A DNA stretch of 64,000 bases from Vombatus ursinus. Its lineage: Eukaryota; Chordata; Mammalia; Diprotodontia; Vombatidae. Shown one piece after another: positions 1 to 9,250 of the stretch. The notes under the pieces were generated by a model, which ran no database searches, had not been told where the DNA came from, and saw only the letters and a program-made list of their open reading frames with translations. The stretch spans positions 46,155,789 through 46,219,788 of the forward strand of contig NW_020954585.1 in NCBI RefSeq assembly GCF_900497805.2, written 5' to 3'. Made by a program: the position numbers and the translations under genes. How positions within the stretch are numbered: position 1 is the stretch's first letter; every line of letters begins with the position of its first letter.

Positions 1-39
1 CATTTAGCTTCTCCCTGCTTCCATTTCCTTATCTGTAAA

Positions 40-222
40 ATATAGTATATCCCTTTAATTTCCAAACATATCTCTCCCTTTGCCTCTTCCCAGTTCACCA
101 TCCCTTGTAACAAAGAATTTTAAAAAGAGAAAATAAGCAGTTTAGCCGAGCCAACCACTTCAACCAAATGTGGCAGTAGATGTGATCTGCTGTTCCCCAG
201 CTGTGCAGAGACCACCCCTTAG
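40..222 (-). mobile_element. L1 3' end, older subfamily, antisense
   Basis: Reads CCCTTGTAACAAAGAATTTT, an A-rich run, then CCAAATGTGGCAGTAGATGTG. The same order recurs at 41.9 kb and more weakly at 35.7 kb, so this is a dispersed repeat. Assignment to an L1 3' UTR is from recall of marsupial L1 variants. Confidence 0.45.
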
Positions 223-375
223 ATAGGAGGGTTTCTCTACCCTCCTATCTCCCACCTCCTCCCATTTGGCACCCTCTCACTTGATATATTGTGCCCTTAT
301 TTATCCCCCTCGATGTTACTGGGTCCCCACTGCACATCCCACTAAAACCCACTCTTCCTGGCACAGTGCCCCCCC

Positions 376-700
376 ATTTAAATCAATAAGAATTTATTAA
401 GGGACTACTATATGCCTGGCACTGCGCTAGGGCCTGGACATACAAAGGCAAAAATGAAGTTTTTGTAAACTCCCTCAAGAAGTTTACATTCTATTAGAAG
501 GGGTGTACCATGCTTACAAATGAGCATAATTCAAGGTAATTTTAGGAGGGGTAACAAGTGAGGGAAGGGGAGGAGGAAGGACTTCCCTTAGGAGGTAGCA
601 CCTGGGGTGGGCTTTGAAGGAAAGCAAGAATTCTGAGAGGTAGAGATAGGCTGAGAATGCAACTCAGGCATTGGGCACAGCCTGAACGTGTGAGGGAATG
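376..700 (-). mobile_element. L2 LINE 3' part, antisense
   Basis: Starts with the inverted L2 tail (AAGAATTTATTAAGGGACTA, then TGCCTGGCACTG) and continues with CCCTCAAGAAGTTTACATTC and AGGACTTCCCTTAGGAGGTAG, the expected antisense L2 order. Confidence 0.65.
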
Positions 701-1073
701 TCCATGGTAGACAGGAACCAGGCTGTAGGGCGCCAAGTGCCAGGCTGAGGTTTTCCCGACCTCCTCCCTTCCCCAATCAAAACAGATTTCAAGGGATCTG
801 TTCTATGTACTATTCCCCCAGGGCCATGCTGTCTACTAGGCAATTGATAAACTAATTCTTGATGATGTGATGACTGATGATAATGGTTTAAGGTATAACC
901 CTTCCCTGGTAACAAAACTGCCTTATAACAGGACTTATGGAGACTGTGCCTTAGTGCAAAGGAAACTTCTAATTGTAAGAATTTCAGATACCCTAGAACA
1001 CCAGTGTGGGGGGTGTTTGGGAAGAAGTGGGAAGTTCTGTGTGCCTCAGGCCATAGGCAGCTGCCTACTGTAC
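700..1073. other. No recognisable element
   Basis: Mixed-composition sequence. No SINE or LINE landmark, no convincing exon and no simple repeat seen. Confidence 0.4.
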
Positions 1074-1290
1074 TTCAGTCAGTCAGTCAATCAACAAGCA
1101 TTTATTAAGGTCTTACTATGTGCCAGGCACTGAGGATACAAAGAAAGGCAATAGTAGTCCCTGCCCTCAAGGAGTTTACATTCTTATTGGGGGAGGCAAC
1201 ATGTAAATATTTAGTTATGTCCAAGATTATCACGTGAAAGTAATCTGAAAGGGGAAGGCATAAGCAGATGGGGGGAGGGGCTGAGAAAGG
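1074..1290 (-). mobile_element. L2 LINE 3' end, antisense
   Basis: GTCAGTCAGTCAATCAACAA followed by TTATTAAGGTCTTACTATGT and GGATACAAAGAAAGGCAA is a well-kept inverted L2 terminus. It is 5'-truncated near 1290. Confidence 0.8.
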
Positions 1291-1639
1291 CAGGGACCCA
1301 CGCATGGGTCACAACCAGTGCTAGGGCATGGAGCCCCACTCTTATTTGCCTAAATGTTCTCAGGCTCATCGCTCCTCATTTTTTAGCTTCTGTTTGAAGC
1401 CAGCCATGGCTTGCTGAGCATACACCCCACTGGACTCTCACCTGGGCAGGTACAGTTAGATCACTCTCTGAGGAGGGTCTGTGGAGGGACCGGGCCCTTA
1501 AGACATCACCCTTGTGATGGTCTTCTCTGAGAACGAAAGACAGACAACAATACGACGAGGCAGGAAGGATTTGTCCGGGAGGGTCTTCTGGGATTTTGGG
1601 AGCTGTCTTTATGGATATGAGGATTTTTCCTGAGAGAAA
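1291..1639. other. No recognisable element
   Basis: Includes GGGACCCACGCATGGGTC at 1295-1312, a short imperfect palindrome. Otherwise no identifiable feature. Confidence 0.35.
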
Positions 1640-1812
1640 AGGAATGTAGAGTATTAGATTTACAGCTAGAAAGAACCTTAGAAACCATCCAGTCCAGTCC
1701 TTTAATTTTATAAATGAGGAAAATGAGGCCCAGAGGTAATAAATGACAGAGAGAGGATTCAAACTCGGAACCTTTGATTCCAAATCCAGCTCTTTCCACT
1801 CCACCACCCTGC
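1640..1812 (-). mobile_element. MIR-type CORE-SINE
   Basis: TTTACAGCTAGAAAGAACCT, CATCCAGTCCAGTCCTTTAA, GAGGAAAATGAGGCCCAGAG and CTCTTTCCACTCCACCACCC are in antisense MIR order. Confidence 0.8.
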
Positions 1813-2087
1813 CTCAAAACAAAACAGGATAAGAGTGCCCTGTTTGTACTTGGACCCCTTGACTGATTTTCTCATTGGTGTTTTATTTCCAGGGTGGTGG
1901 TGTTGAAGTCTAGGGATGCTAAGATCCCCAACAGGCAAGGGCAAAAGCCTCGGGTTCTGCCTTGAAAGAATTCGACCTCTCAAGCCTTCTTTCAGTCAGA
2001 GGTGGGGGAGGGAGGGGGAAGCCTGTACCCTGGGGGTAAAGGACAGCTCTCTCTGAAAGTAGGTACTTCTCAGAGCATCACAGTGTG

Positions 2088-2300
2088 GGGCAGTGGGATG
2101 CGCATTGTATCCAGAAGACTCAGATTGAAATTCAAGCTTTGATTATTTCTTGGCTATGTGACCTTGGCCACATCGCTTACATTCTCTTAACCTCAGATTC
2201 CTTATCAGTAAAATGGAAGTCATAATACCCAACCCACAGAACTGTTGTAAAGAAGGTACTCTGTAAACTTTAAAGCACTGTAGGTATGTCTGAATAAGCA
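2088..2300 (+). mobile_element. MIR-type CORE-SINE
   Basis: Sense-strand MIR with TGGCTATGTGACCTTGG, TTATCAGTAAAATGGAAG and the tail GTAAACTTTAAAGCACTGTAG. Confidence 0.8.
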
Positions 2301-2317
2301 GAGGGCCTGGCACACGT

Positions 2318-2515
2318 TATTTTTCAGTTATTTCAGTTGTGCCCAACTCTCCATGACCCTATTTGGTGTTTTCTGGGCAAAGATAGTGGAGTGGTTTGCC
2401 ATTTCCTTCTCTAGTCCATTTTACAGATGAGGAAACTGAGGCAAACAGGGTAAAGTGACTTGGAGTCCTCCTGACTGCAGGCCCAAGACTCTATTCACTG
2501 TGCCACCTAGCTGCC
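2318..2515 (-). mobile_element. Mar1-type CORE-SINE, internally deleted
   Basis: RTE-like tail (CAGTTGTGCCCAACTCTCCA), CORE (CAGATGAGGAAACTGAGGCA) and tRNA-like head (CACTGTGCCACCTAGCTGCC) are present. The middle part between GTGACTT and GGAGTCC is missing. Its 5' end abuts the unnamed segment 2516-2607, the same junction as at 5421/5422. Confidence 0.85.
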
Positions 2516-2607
2516 ATTTCTGGGCCCAACTATTTTCTAAATTCATATCAAAAACAGGGCAGTGAGTCCACATCTCAGATTTGGGAGATTTTTCATGGAG
2601 CATTCTC
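2516..2607 (-). repeat. Segment repeated inverted at 5331-5421
   Basis: CTGGGCCCAACTATTTTC, AAATTCATA, GTGAGTCCA and CAGATTTGGGAG align with the reverse complement of 5331-5421 across about 90 bases. The left palindrome arm at 5213-5272 carries a third, shorter copy. Confidence 0.65.
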
Positions 2608-2664
2608 CCCAATATCGAGCTTATGTGGATCAATAACTATTTGTTAAGGGCCTGCTAGGGGTGC

Positions 2665-2825
2665 TAGGTGGCATAGCGGATGGAGCACTGTGTTTGGAAT
2701 CAGGAAGACTCATTTTCCTGAGTTCAAATCCAGCCTTAGACACTTACTAGCTGTGTTACCCTGGGCAAGTCACTTAATGTTGTTTACCTTAGTTTCCCTG
2801 TCTTTGACTTTCTTGGGGCATGTGT
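2665..2825 (+). mobile_element. Mar1-type CORE-SINE, 3' part degraded
   Basis: GCTAGGTGGCATAGCGGATG and GACACTTACTAGCTGTGTTA mark head and CORE. The sequence departs from consensus after CCCTGTCTTTGAC and lacks the RTE-like tail. Confidence 0.8.
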
Positions 2826-2828
2826 CCA

Positions 2829-3066
2829 GTGTTGTTGTTCAGTCATTTTCAGTTGTGTCAAACTCTCTTTGACCCCATTTTTGGGGTTTTCTTGGCAGAG
2901 ATAATGAAGTGGTTTGCCATTTCCTTCTCTAGTCCATTTTACCGATAAGGAAACTGAGACAAATAAGGTGAAGTGTTTGGGACACACAGCTAGTAAGTGT
3001 CTGAGGCTGGATTTGAACTCAGGAAGATGAGTCCCGGAGCTCTATCCACTGAGCTTCCTAGCTGCC
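2829..3066 (-). mobile_element. Mar1-type CORE-SINE, near full length
   Basis: Begins GTTGTTGTTCAGTCATTTTC and ends CACTGAGCTTCCTAGCTGCC, so tail and head are both present. It lies tail-to-tail with the preceding copy. Confidence 0.9.
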
Positions 3067-3212
3067 CCTAGCAGGCCCTTAATAAATACTTTTTGATTGC
3101 TATAAGCACCATATTGGGGAGAAAACCTTATCAGCTTCTACCTTCACCCTCCTCCTCCTCCAAGCTCCCCCCACCCCCTATATACATGGCAGTTGCATTC
3201 ATTATGTCAGAA

Positions 3213-3290
3213 ATCATGGGAAATAAAAAGTGAAATAAGACCTTATCCCTGCCCTCAAGGGCCTTAAAGCCTAACAAGGGTTCGAGAGCC
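3213..3290 (-). mobile_element. L2 fragment, antisense
   Basis: CCTTATCCCTGCCCTCAAGG follows L2 order after the tail at 2630-2662, so one antisense L2 was probably interrupted by the SINE pair and its duplication. Confidence 0.55.
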
Positions 3291-4067
3291 TTCTGCTTCC
3301 CTCTCCCTTCAGAATCTCAAAGCTACGCATCAGGAAAGGCCCCGAAGAATTCGTTTACTCCTTTGTAAAGGATTGAAAGGTTTGGTACTTGCCCTCTTTG
3401 AGGAAGAATGGCCTTTCAATCAGGGTCAGATGTTTAATTAAAAACTTGACGACTTTCTGGGTGGGGGAGATGGGAGGGATATATTTGGAAGTGAAGGTAG
3501 TGTAAAAATGAAAGATATCAGTAAAAGCAAATAGATCAATAAAGGATATGAAGCTCTAAGGGTGGTGGAAAAGGCATTTTTTTTTTTTTAAGAGAAAGGA
3601 GAAAGAACAGAGATGGTGAAAGTCTAAGGCTTCTATACTTATGGGATAAGTAAAAATGAAATTGCTTAGGGTAAGAATAGACACAGAAAACTTCCACTTG
3701 GGATCCAGGAGTCCCTGAAATGTCCCCGAATAGGTACAGCCCTGGGAGCAGGCTTCTTCGTTTCTTTAGAAATCATACCAGGTAGACAACAGACAACTGT
3801 CAGTGTATGTCCCAGCTCGCCACCTACAGAGGTCCAAACTCTATTGCCTTTCGCCTTGTTGACTGTTCCCTGGATGAACCTGAGTAACAATTTTTATTTC
3901 TCTGACTTCTGACCCACATTCCAGCCAAGCCTGAAAAAAATCCCCTACAGTATCTGAACTTCCGATCTCTCTGCTGGTCAGTTTATAGTCTTGGTTCTTT
4001 CACTGCCAAGCTGAAAAATGCCTTTGAATTCTCAATTTCTTTCTTTTTTTTTTTAATTGTTGTTCAG

Positions 4068-4070
<3 letters not shown>
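3291..4070. other. Low-repeat interval, no gene seen
   Basis: Mostly single-copy-looking sequence with a poly-T run near 3578-3590. No coding exon, RNA gene or named repeat could be supported. Confidence 0.4.
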
Positions 4071-4116
<46 letters not shown>

Positions 4117-4178
4117 NNNNNNNNNNTGAGTGAGTGAGCGAGTGAGTGAGTGAGTGTGTGTGTGTGTGCATGCGCGCA
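4071..4178 (+). repeat. (TG)n / (TGAG)n microsatellite
   Basis: Pure TG dinucleotides run into a string of ten Ns and resume as TGAG tetranucleotides, then TG again, ending CATGCGCGC. Alternating purine-pyrimidine composition could adopt Z-DNA. Confidence 0.95.
4117..4126. other. Assembly gap of ten Ns
   Basis: Ten consecutive Ns inside the TG/TGAG repeat. The true length is unknown, and open frames crossing this point are meaningless. Confidence 0.99.
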
Positions 4179-4269
4179 GAAGCACTTTCTAACGCTTGGG
4201 AGTGTGAGGCTCTGGCTGCTACAAGGACAGTGGTGGTGATGGGGAGGAAAGGACAACATGGCTGGAAGG

Positions 4270-4510
4270 GAGCAATGTTAAAATAAGTTGACCCTTTAAT
4301 CGAGAGGTCATCTGTAACCCCTCTCATCATGCGGAGATGAAAAATAACATCTGTAGGGCAGATCTGAAAACCGTAGCCTGGTATTGGAGGTCGGTTAGAT
4401 TTACCGTTTTTAATATTTGCACTATTGATTGCTGGGGCTTTCTCAGGGGTTGTTGCAACAAGCACAATTACGGTGCTTTTGACAGAGCTGGAGATTTTGA
4501 AGATATAAAA
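4270..4510. other. High-complexity, repeat-free block; candidate conserved noncoding DNA
   Basis: No repeat landmark over about 240 bases; several CpGs retained (for example AATTACGGTGC, TTTACCGTTTTTAAT) in an otherwise CpG-poor window. Function is not shown by the sequence. Confidence 0.3.
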
Positions 4511-4518
4511 AAAAATAT

Positions 4519-4662
4519 TGAGGTAGAGAGAGAGGGAAGGAGAGAGAGAAAGAAGGAGAGAGGGTAGGGGAAAGGGAGGGAGGGACAGGAAGAAAAGGAA
4601 AGAGAGAAAGACAGAGAGACAGAGACGAGAGAGAAAGACCGAGACAGAGACAGAGAGACATC
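4519..4662 (+). repeat. GA-rich low-complexity tract
   Basis: GAGAGAG, GGAAGGA and GACAGAGA units with few pyrimidines. Confidence 0.9.
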
Positions 4663-4774
4663 AAGAAAAAAAAGCCACAAACAGCCCTATGGGAAGTTGG
4701 ATCTGGAATTTCCTGCTCCTCGCAACTCCCCCCAGTTTGTAACTCTCATTTTCATTATTATTCAGTTTCATTAT

Positions 4775-4890
4775 TTATAGATTGAGAGCCAAAAGAGACC
4801 ACAGAGTTTATCTTGCCTAACCCTCTTATTTTACAGATGAAGAAACTGAGGCCCAGAAATGCTGAATGACTTGCCAAGATCACAGAGGCA
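4775..4890 (-). mobile_element. MIR-type CORE-SINE fragment
   Basis: TTATTTTACAGATGAAGAAA, GAGGCCCAGAAATGCTGAAT and CTTGCCAAGATCACAGAGGC are antisense MIR. It sits just outside the left palindrome arm; a sense MIR lies just outside the right arm. Confidence 0.8.
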
Positions 4891-4980
4891 TTTTCTCAAA
4901 GCCTTACCCCGACCTCCCCCAGCCCCACACCTCCTCTTAGTGTATATGTGCAGACTTTACCCCTCACCTCTAGACCTGTC

Positions 4981-5905
4981 CAGAGACCTAAGACCTGTTC
5001 CCATCAGAGCCCTCCCATTTCCCATCTCCTTCCCAAGCAAAGAACCACTCAGGAATGTGACCTCAGGTTTGGTTTGGTTTGGTTTTTGGAGGGGGAAGAT
5101 AGAAAGTACAGGTTCTGGATAAACAAAAAATAGGGGAAGGGAGGCCCATCGTCCTTCAGAGTTCACCATCAAAGACAACCATAGGAAGGATCAAAGGGAG
5201 CTGAGAGGAGGTCTTCTGGGCCCAACTATTTTCCGATTTCATATTGAGAATAGGCCACAGATTCCAGATGGGAAAAACAGAGGTCCAAGAATGTAGTGAG
5301 CTCATGGGTGGAATACACTGAGTAGTGGGCTCAGAGCTCCATGGAAAAAACTCCCAAATCTGGGGTTTGGACTCGGTCTCCTGTTCTTGGTATGAATTTG
5401 GAAAATAGTTGGGACCAGAAAGGGCAGTCAGGTGGTACGGTGTATAGAGTACCTTGTCTGAAGTCAGGAAGACTCATCTTGAGCTCAAATCTGGCCTGAG
5501 ACACTTGTTAGCTATTTGACTCTGGGCAAGTCACGTCACTGTTTGCCTCAGTTTCCTCAGCTGGAGAAGGAAACGGCAAACCACTCCAGTGTCTTTGCCA
5601 AGAAGACCCCAAATGGGGTCAGGGAGAGTTGGACAGCACTGAAAACGACTCCACAATAACAACAACAAATTGGCCCAGAACACCTCCTCTCAGCTCTCTT
5701 TGGTCCTTCCTATGGTTCCCTTTGATGGTGAGATCTGGGGCATGACAGGCCTCCCTACCCTTATTTTCTGATTATCTGGAACCTGTGCTTCCTGCCCTTC
5801 TCCCTGCCCAGCTCCAAAACTCTGCGGTCACATTCCTGAATGGTTCTTTGCTTAGGAGGGAGATGAGAGAGGGAAGGAATGATGAAGACAGGTCTGAGCT
5901 CTGCC
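4981..5905. repeat. Large imperfect palindrome (inverted duplication)
   Basis: The left arm 4990-5272 aligns with the reverse complement of 5349-5905 once the Mar1 SINE at 5422-5669 is removed. Shared blocks include AGCAAAGAACCAYTCAGGA, AACCATAGGAAGGA, GAGCTGAGAGGAGG and CCCAACTATTTTCC. The spacer is about 75 bases. The left arm keeps the uninterrupted CTTCTGGGCCCAACTATT, so the duplication is older than the SINE insertion or the insertion hit one arm only. Confidence 0.75.
5422..5669 (+). mobile_element. Mar1-type CORE-SINE with visible target duplication
   Basis: Full head-to-tail Mar1, GGGCAGTCAGGTGGTACGG through ACAATAACAACAACAAA. It is flanked by GTTGGGACCAGAA (5409-5420) and ATTGGCCCAGAA (5669-5680), a diverged ~12-base target duplication; the empty site is visible in the opposite arm. 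Confidence 0.92.
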
Positions 5906-6045
5906 ACTGGCTGGCTGGATGACCTTAGGCAAGTCACCTTTCTTCTCAATTTTGTTTCACCGCGTATAAAATGGGGTTAACTCTTGCTTCCCAGGATTGC
6001 TTTGTATCCTGATGCGGGGGCTCTTTGAAAGGTTGGGAGTGAGCA
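5885..6045 (+). mobile_element. MIR-type CORE-SINE
   Basis: CTGAGCTCTGCCACTGGCTG, GGATGACCTTAGGCAAGTCA and TATAAAATGGGGTTAACTC are in sense MIR order. Confidence 0.8.
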
Positions 6046-6060
6046 TAGCCCAAGTGTAAG

Positions 6061-6650
6061 ATGGAATTGTTATCTCATCCTGCTGCCTTGCCAAAGGCCA
6101 GCTGCCAGCTCTCTCCTGGCACCCCTCTAATCTCCTGTCAGCCTCCCCTCCCTATTCCCCATACCTTTCTCTCCCACGCCCTAAACCTCGTCAGCAGCTC
6201 AGGCTGCAGCTCTTTGCATGCTCTCTTGCCGGTCTTCTTGTCAAAGCCCCAGGCCCAACACCTGCTTTGTTGGACCCAATCTCTGTTTCACCACGATCTT
6301 CCCCTCCCCCATCCCTGGCTCCGATTTCAATGACCTGTTATCTATCTTATCCCTTTCTTCCTTTAGTTCCAGTATCATGTCAAAGCTTACCTTCTTCTCC
6401 AAGAAGCCTGCCTGGCTTCTGTGTCCCCATCAGTATTTGCCTTTCCCCGTTTGTTGTCTGTTCTCTCTAGTTCCACAACACCACTGTGGTTTGGTTGGGC
6501 ATACTTTTCTGTGGTTAGTATCTTTGGGCAGACATCTATGCTCATCCTGCCTGCCAGATTGTAAGCTCCTTAAGGGCTGGGGCCACGTCTTCCTCTTCCT
6601 TCTTCAGTTCTCACGGTGCCTGGTACAGGGGCCTGCATGGAGTGGGCACT
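6061..6650 (+). mobile_element. Old L2-like LINE tail
   Basis: The second half (from about 6370) has CTTCTCCAAGAAGCCTGCCT, GATTGTAAGCTCCTTAAGGG and ACGGTGCCTGGTACAGG, the order of an old L2-type 3' end. The pyrimidine-rich first half is unassigned. Confidence 0.5.
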
Positions 6651-6834
6651 GCCCATGTTGTGGCTAATTTAGTGGGAGTGGTGGAATGTTGTTTATGCCC
6701 AAACATGATTGACAGTGATGACCCCTTTCACCCTCAGTTTCCATTAAAACCTTTAAAAAAAAAAGTAAAAAACAAAACACAAAAAGGAAAGTTGATACAT
6801 TGCCTAACTTGTTTCTTTAGATTCTGTGCTCAGG

Positions 6835-7010
6835 GTGGTGTGGTGGGAAGTAAAGAGGCCTGGCCAAGAAGTTAGAAGAATTACCAGTAGTGTCCTTTAG
6901 TAAGATGCCTCACCTCTGCTTGCCTTGGTTTCATCATCTGTAAAATAAGGGGACAGGATAGACTAAATGGTCTCAGAGTTTCCTTCGAACTCTGGTATGC
7001 TGTGAGCCTT
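6835..7010 (+). mobile_element. MIR-type CORE-SINE
   Basis: CATCATCTGTAAAATAAGGG and AGACTAAATGGTCTCAGAGT are the 3' half of a sense MIR; the head is weak. Confidence 0.75.
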
Positions 7011-7107
7011 CCATATTTGCTCTCTAGGGGATGACCACACTGTAGATACTCACTATTAAATCAGTCAACAAGTCATTTTAAATCCAGGAAGTAGGGAACT
7101 AGGAAAA

Positions 7108-7232
7108 GTAATTAATCAATCAATCCACAAGCATTTTAAGGGCCTACTATGTGCCAGATGTTGTATATCAGATGCTGGGACAACAAATACAAAAACACGA
7201 AACGATCTCTACCCTCAAGGATTTAAGTGACC
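7108..7232 (-). mobile_element. L2 3' end, antisense
   Basis: TTAATCAATCAATCCACAAG, GGGCCTACTATGTGCCAGAT and TCTACCCTCAAGGATTTAAG. Confidence 0.75.
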
Positions 7233-7724
7233 TGAGATGGATTTTATCCTTGGCTTTTTGGGGGGAGAAAACAGCTTTTCTTTAGCATGTCCAGTCTTCC
7301 CACTAATGATGTGCCATTCCCATTGATGGGAGAGTGTACCTGATGTTTCCTGAGAGAATATTCTATCACTACTTTTCATGGTATGCTATTTTATTAAATG
7401 CCTTTGCTCTGAACTAATTGTATTTTGTGGCTGACTAGGAAAAGAAAACACATTAGTGGGGGCCTATGAGCTATGGTTTTACATAGATTCAAACCCACAG
7501 AATACCTTGAACCTGAGGTCAGTTTTCTAAAGGTCCCCTATGGGGGGGTGGAAGGAGTGCCCCTCAAGCATTAGAGCAGTACCCAGTTAATACTTAGTTA
7601 ATTAATTATAAAAGTTCCGGGAAGACAGGAATCAGGTTATTTATTTGAATACATCAATAGATCTGTGATTGTATGCGAATTAAATCAAATCAACAAATAC
7701 TATCTAAGCACCTCCTATTCTCAT
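7233..7724. other. No recognisable element
   Basis: AT-rich unique-looking sequence. A weak inverted L2-like tail (ATCAACAAATACTATCTAAG) sits at 7688-7710. Confidence 0.35.
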
Positions 7725-8108
7725 AGGTTTAAGGCTGGAAAGAACCTCAGAGATCATCTAGAGTCTCTCCTCTAATCCTTTCATTTTACAGATGGGGAAA
7801 TCAAGGCCATAGAGATTAAGTGAGTGACTTGTCTGATTTCACAGAAGGTAGTACAACTAGGTCCTGATTAGTGTGAATAACAAATCCCCTGAAATGGTTG
7901 CATGTATTCGAATTTGTACTATTTATAGTTATAATTATGTAAAATTTGGTAATTGGTTCCAGCCCAGTAGAAATAGGCAATGCAAATTCAAATAATTCAA
8001 CCAATTCAAATGATTCATTATTCAAACTCATTGGGACTTGCTTATGAGTGATAAGGTCCAGGGCTTGAACCCAGACCTCTGACTCCAAATCCAGAACCCC
8101 TTTCAGCT
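7725..8108 (-). mobile_element. MIR-type CORE-SINE split by an AT-rich insert
   Basis: The first part, 7725-7865, ends at ACAACTAGGTCCTG. The MIR continues at about 8047 with GCTTGAACCCAGACCTCTGA and CAAATCCAGAACCCCTTT. Confidence 0.7.
7866..8046. other. Unclassified AT-rich insert inside a MIR
   Basis: About 180 bases with repeated AATTCAAAT/ATTCAAAC motifs interrupt the MIR. No obvious terminal repeats; source family not recognised. Confidence 0.45.
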
Positions 8109-8134
8109 GTATTTTGCATAGTCAGAGACATTTT

Positions 8135-8640
8135 AAAAAAACAGAAGATACAATTTCTGTCATTAAGGAGCTTAGAGTCTAGTTGGGGAGACATGACATG
8201 ACTTGTGGAAGTTGGAATAATAATAAAATATTTCAATAATAGTTGAAGACAATAGACAGGATTGTAAACTATTAGACTGTAACCTTGGTGGGAGTTGGAG
8301 GGGAAGGTACAGAAAGTGGAGGCAGGATTGGAAGTAGAGACCTATGACTTACTTATCTTTGCAATTCCCCAAGCACACATTCTAGAAAACACTGCAATAG
8401 CAGTCACTTTAAAATGGTTATGGAATTGAAAAAAGGGCTTAAAGGCCAGTGATTCATTGCCAAATGAGTTGTGCGGGTAGTAATTGCTATAGGAGTTCAG
8501 AAGAGGAAGGGAGAAAATGCTTGAGGTTGGGGCGGTCAGGGCAGGCTTCAAGGAGGAGGTAGGTCTGGAGCTGAGTCATGAGGAATGGAGAGGATTTCAG
8601 CAGAGAAGGGTGTAGCCCCAATGGCAACACATGGAAATTG
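8135..8640 (-). mobile_element. Old L2 remnant, antisense
   Basis: CATTAAGGAGCTTAGAGTCT and CAGGCTTCAAGGAGGAGGTA are antisense L2 landmarks, far apart and diverged. Boundaries are uncertain. Confidence 0.45.
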
Positions 8641-8689
8641 TTACTGAGCAAATAAGGAACCAGGAAGAGGAACCAAAGAAACAGGTAGT

Positions 8690-8815
8690 GTAATAGAAAA
8701 AGATGGGCTGATCATGTGGGACGACACACTGGTCAAATGGCCCGTGAACTCCACTAGTGTTGAGATGTCTAGAGAAAACAACAAAAGGTTCCCAGCATGT
8801 TGGGTAGGTGGTACT
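8690..8815 (+). mobile_element. Possible RTE-type LINE fragment
   Basis: Conceptual reading RWADHVGRHTGQMAREL, then KVPSMLGR, resembles the RWAGHVAR...RPRGRPPTRW region near the C terminus of RTE/BovB-like ORFs. It is short, and the call rests on that motif alone. Confidence 0.3.
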
Positions 8816-9090
8816 GAGTCATTATTTTTCACTGACAGTAACAGTGATGATTGGAAGCCCGTGTTCCAGCCAATCCCTAGGGTCTTATTTCTGAATCCAG
8901 AGAAGAAACTGCCCACTTGCTGTCTTGAGTCCTACTCTGGGCCAGAAAACTTAGTTGGAACAGGAGCCATAGGGAAAACCTGCTCCATCTCAACTGTTTA
9001 TCTGGGGAAGAGAAAAACCCTGACATTTGATGGGAACAGGTTTGGAAGTGAAAATAAGCTTATTCTGAGGCTTGATGAGTTTGAGGTGCT

Positions 9091-9225
9091 GAGCACCCAA
9101 CACGTACTTAATAATATTTATTGAACAGAGTTAAATTGAATTTCCACAATGCTACCCCATCTTCTCTATAAAAAAAAAAAAGATTTAAGTAGTGACCAAA
9201 GGAAAAAGGAATTCTCAACTCTGAC
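9091..9225 (+). repeat. Segment homologous to 17293-17425
   Basis: Both copies run L2-like tail, AATTGAATTTCCACAATGCT (or its variant), CCCCATCTTCTCTATAAA, then AAAGGAA.GAATTCT. Same orientation, about 8.2 kb apart. Confidence 0.55.
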
Positions 9226-9250
9226 CAATGCGATGACTCACCATGATTCT

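Larger units (their letters stand above)
2608..3122. repeat. Palindromic inverted duplication around a SINE pair
   Basis: 2608-2667 and the reverse complement of 3063-3122 match over about 60 bases, sharing TCCCCAATAT, GCTTAT and GGGCCTGCTAGGGG. The first and second motifs are not L2 consensus, so an inverted duplication fits better than two unrelated L2 tails. Between the arms lie two tail-to-tail Mar1 copies joined to the arms at the same place. Confidence 0.55.

Noticed and set aside
8714-9124. 136-codon open frame
   Set aside because: No domain; its start overlaps a possible RTE fragment in another frame and its end lies in an L2-like tail. No splice context.
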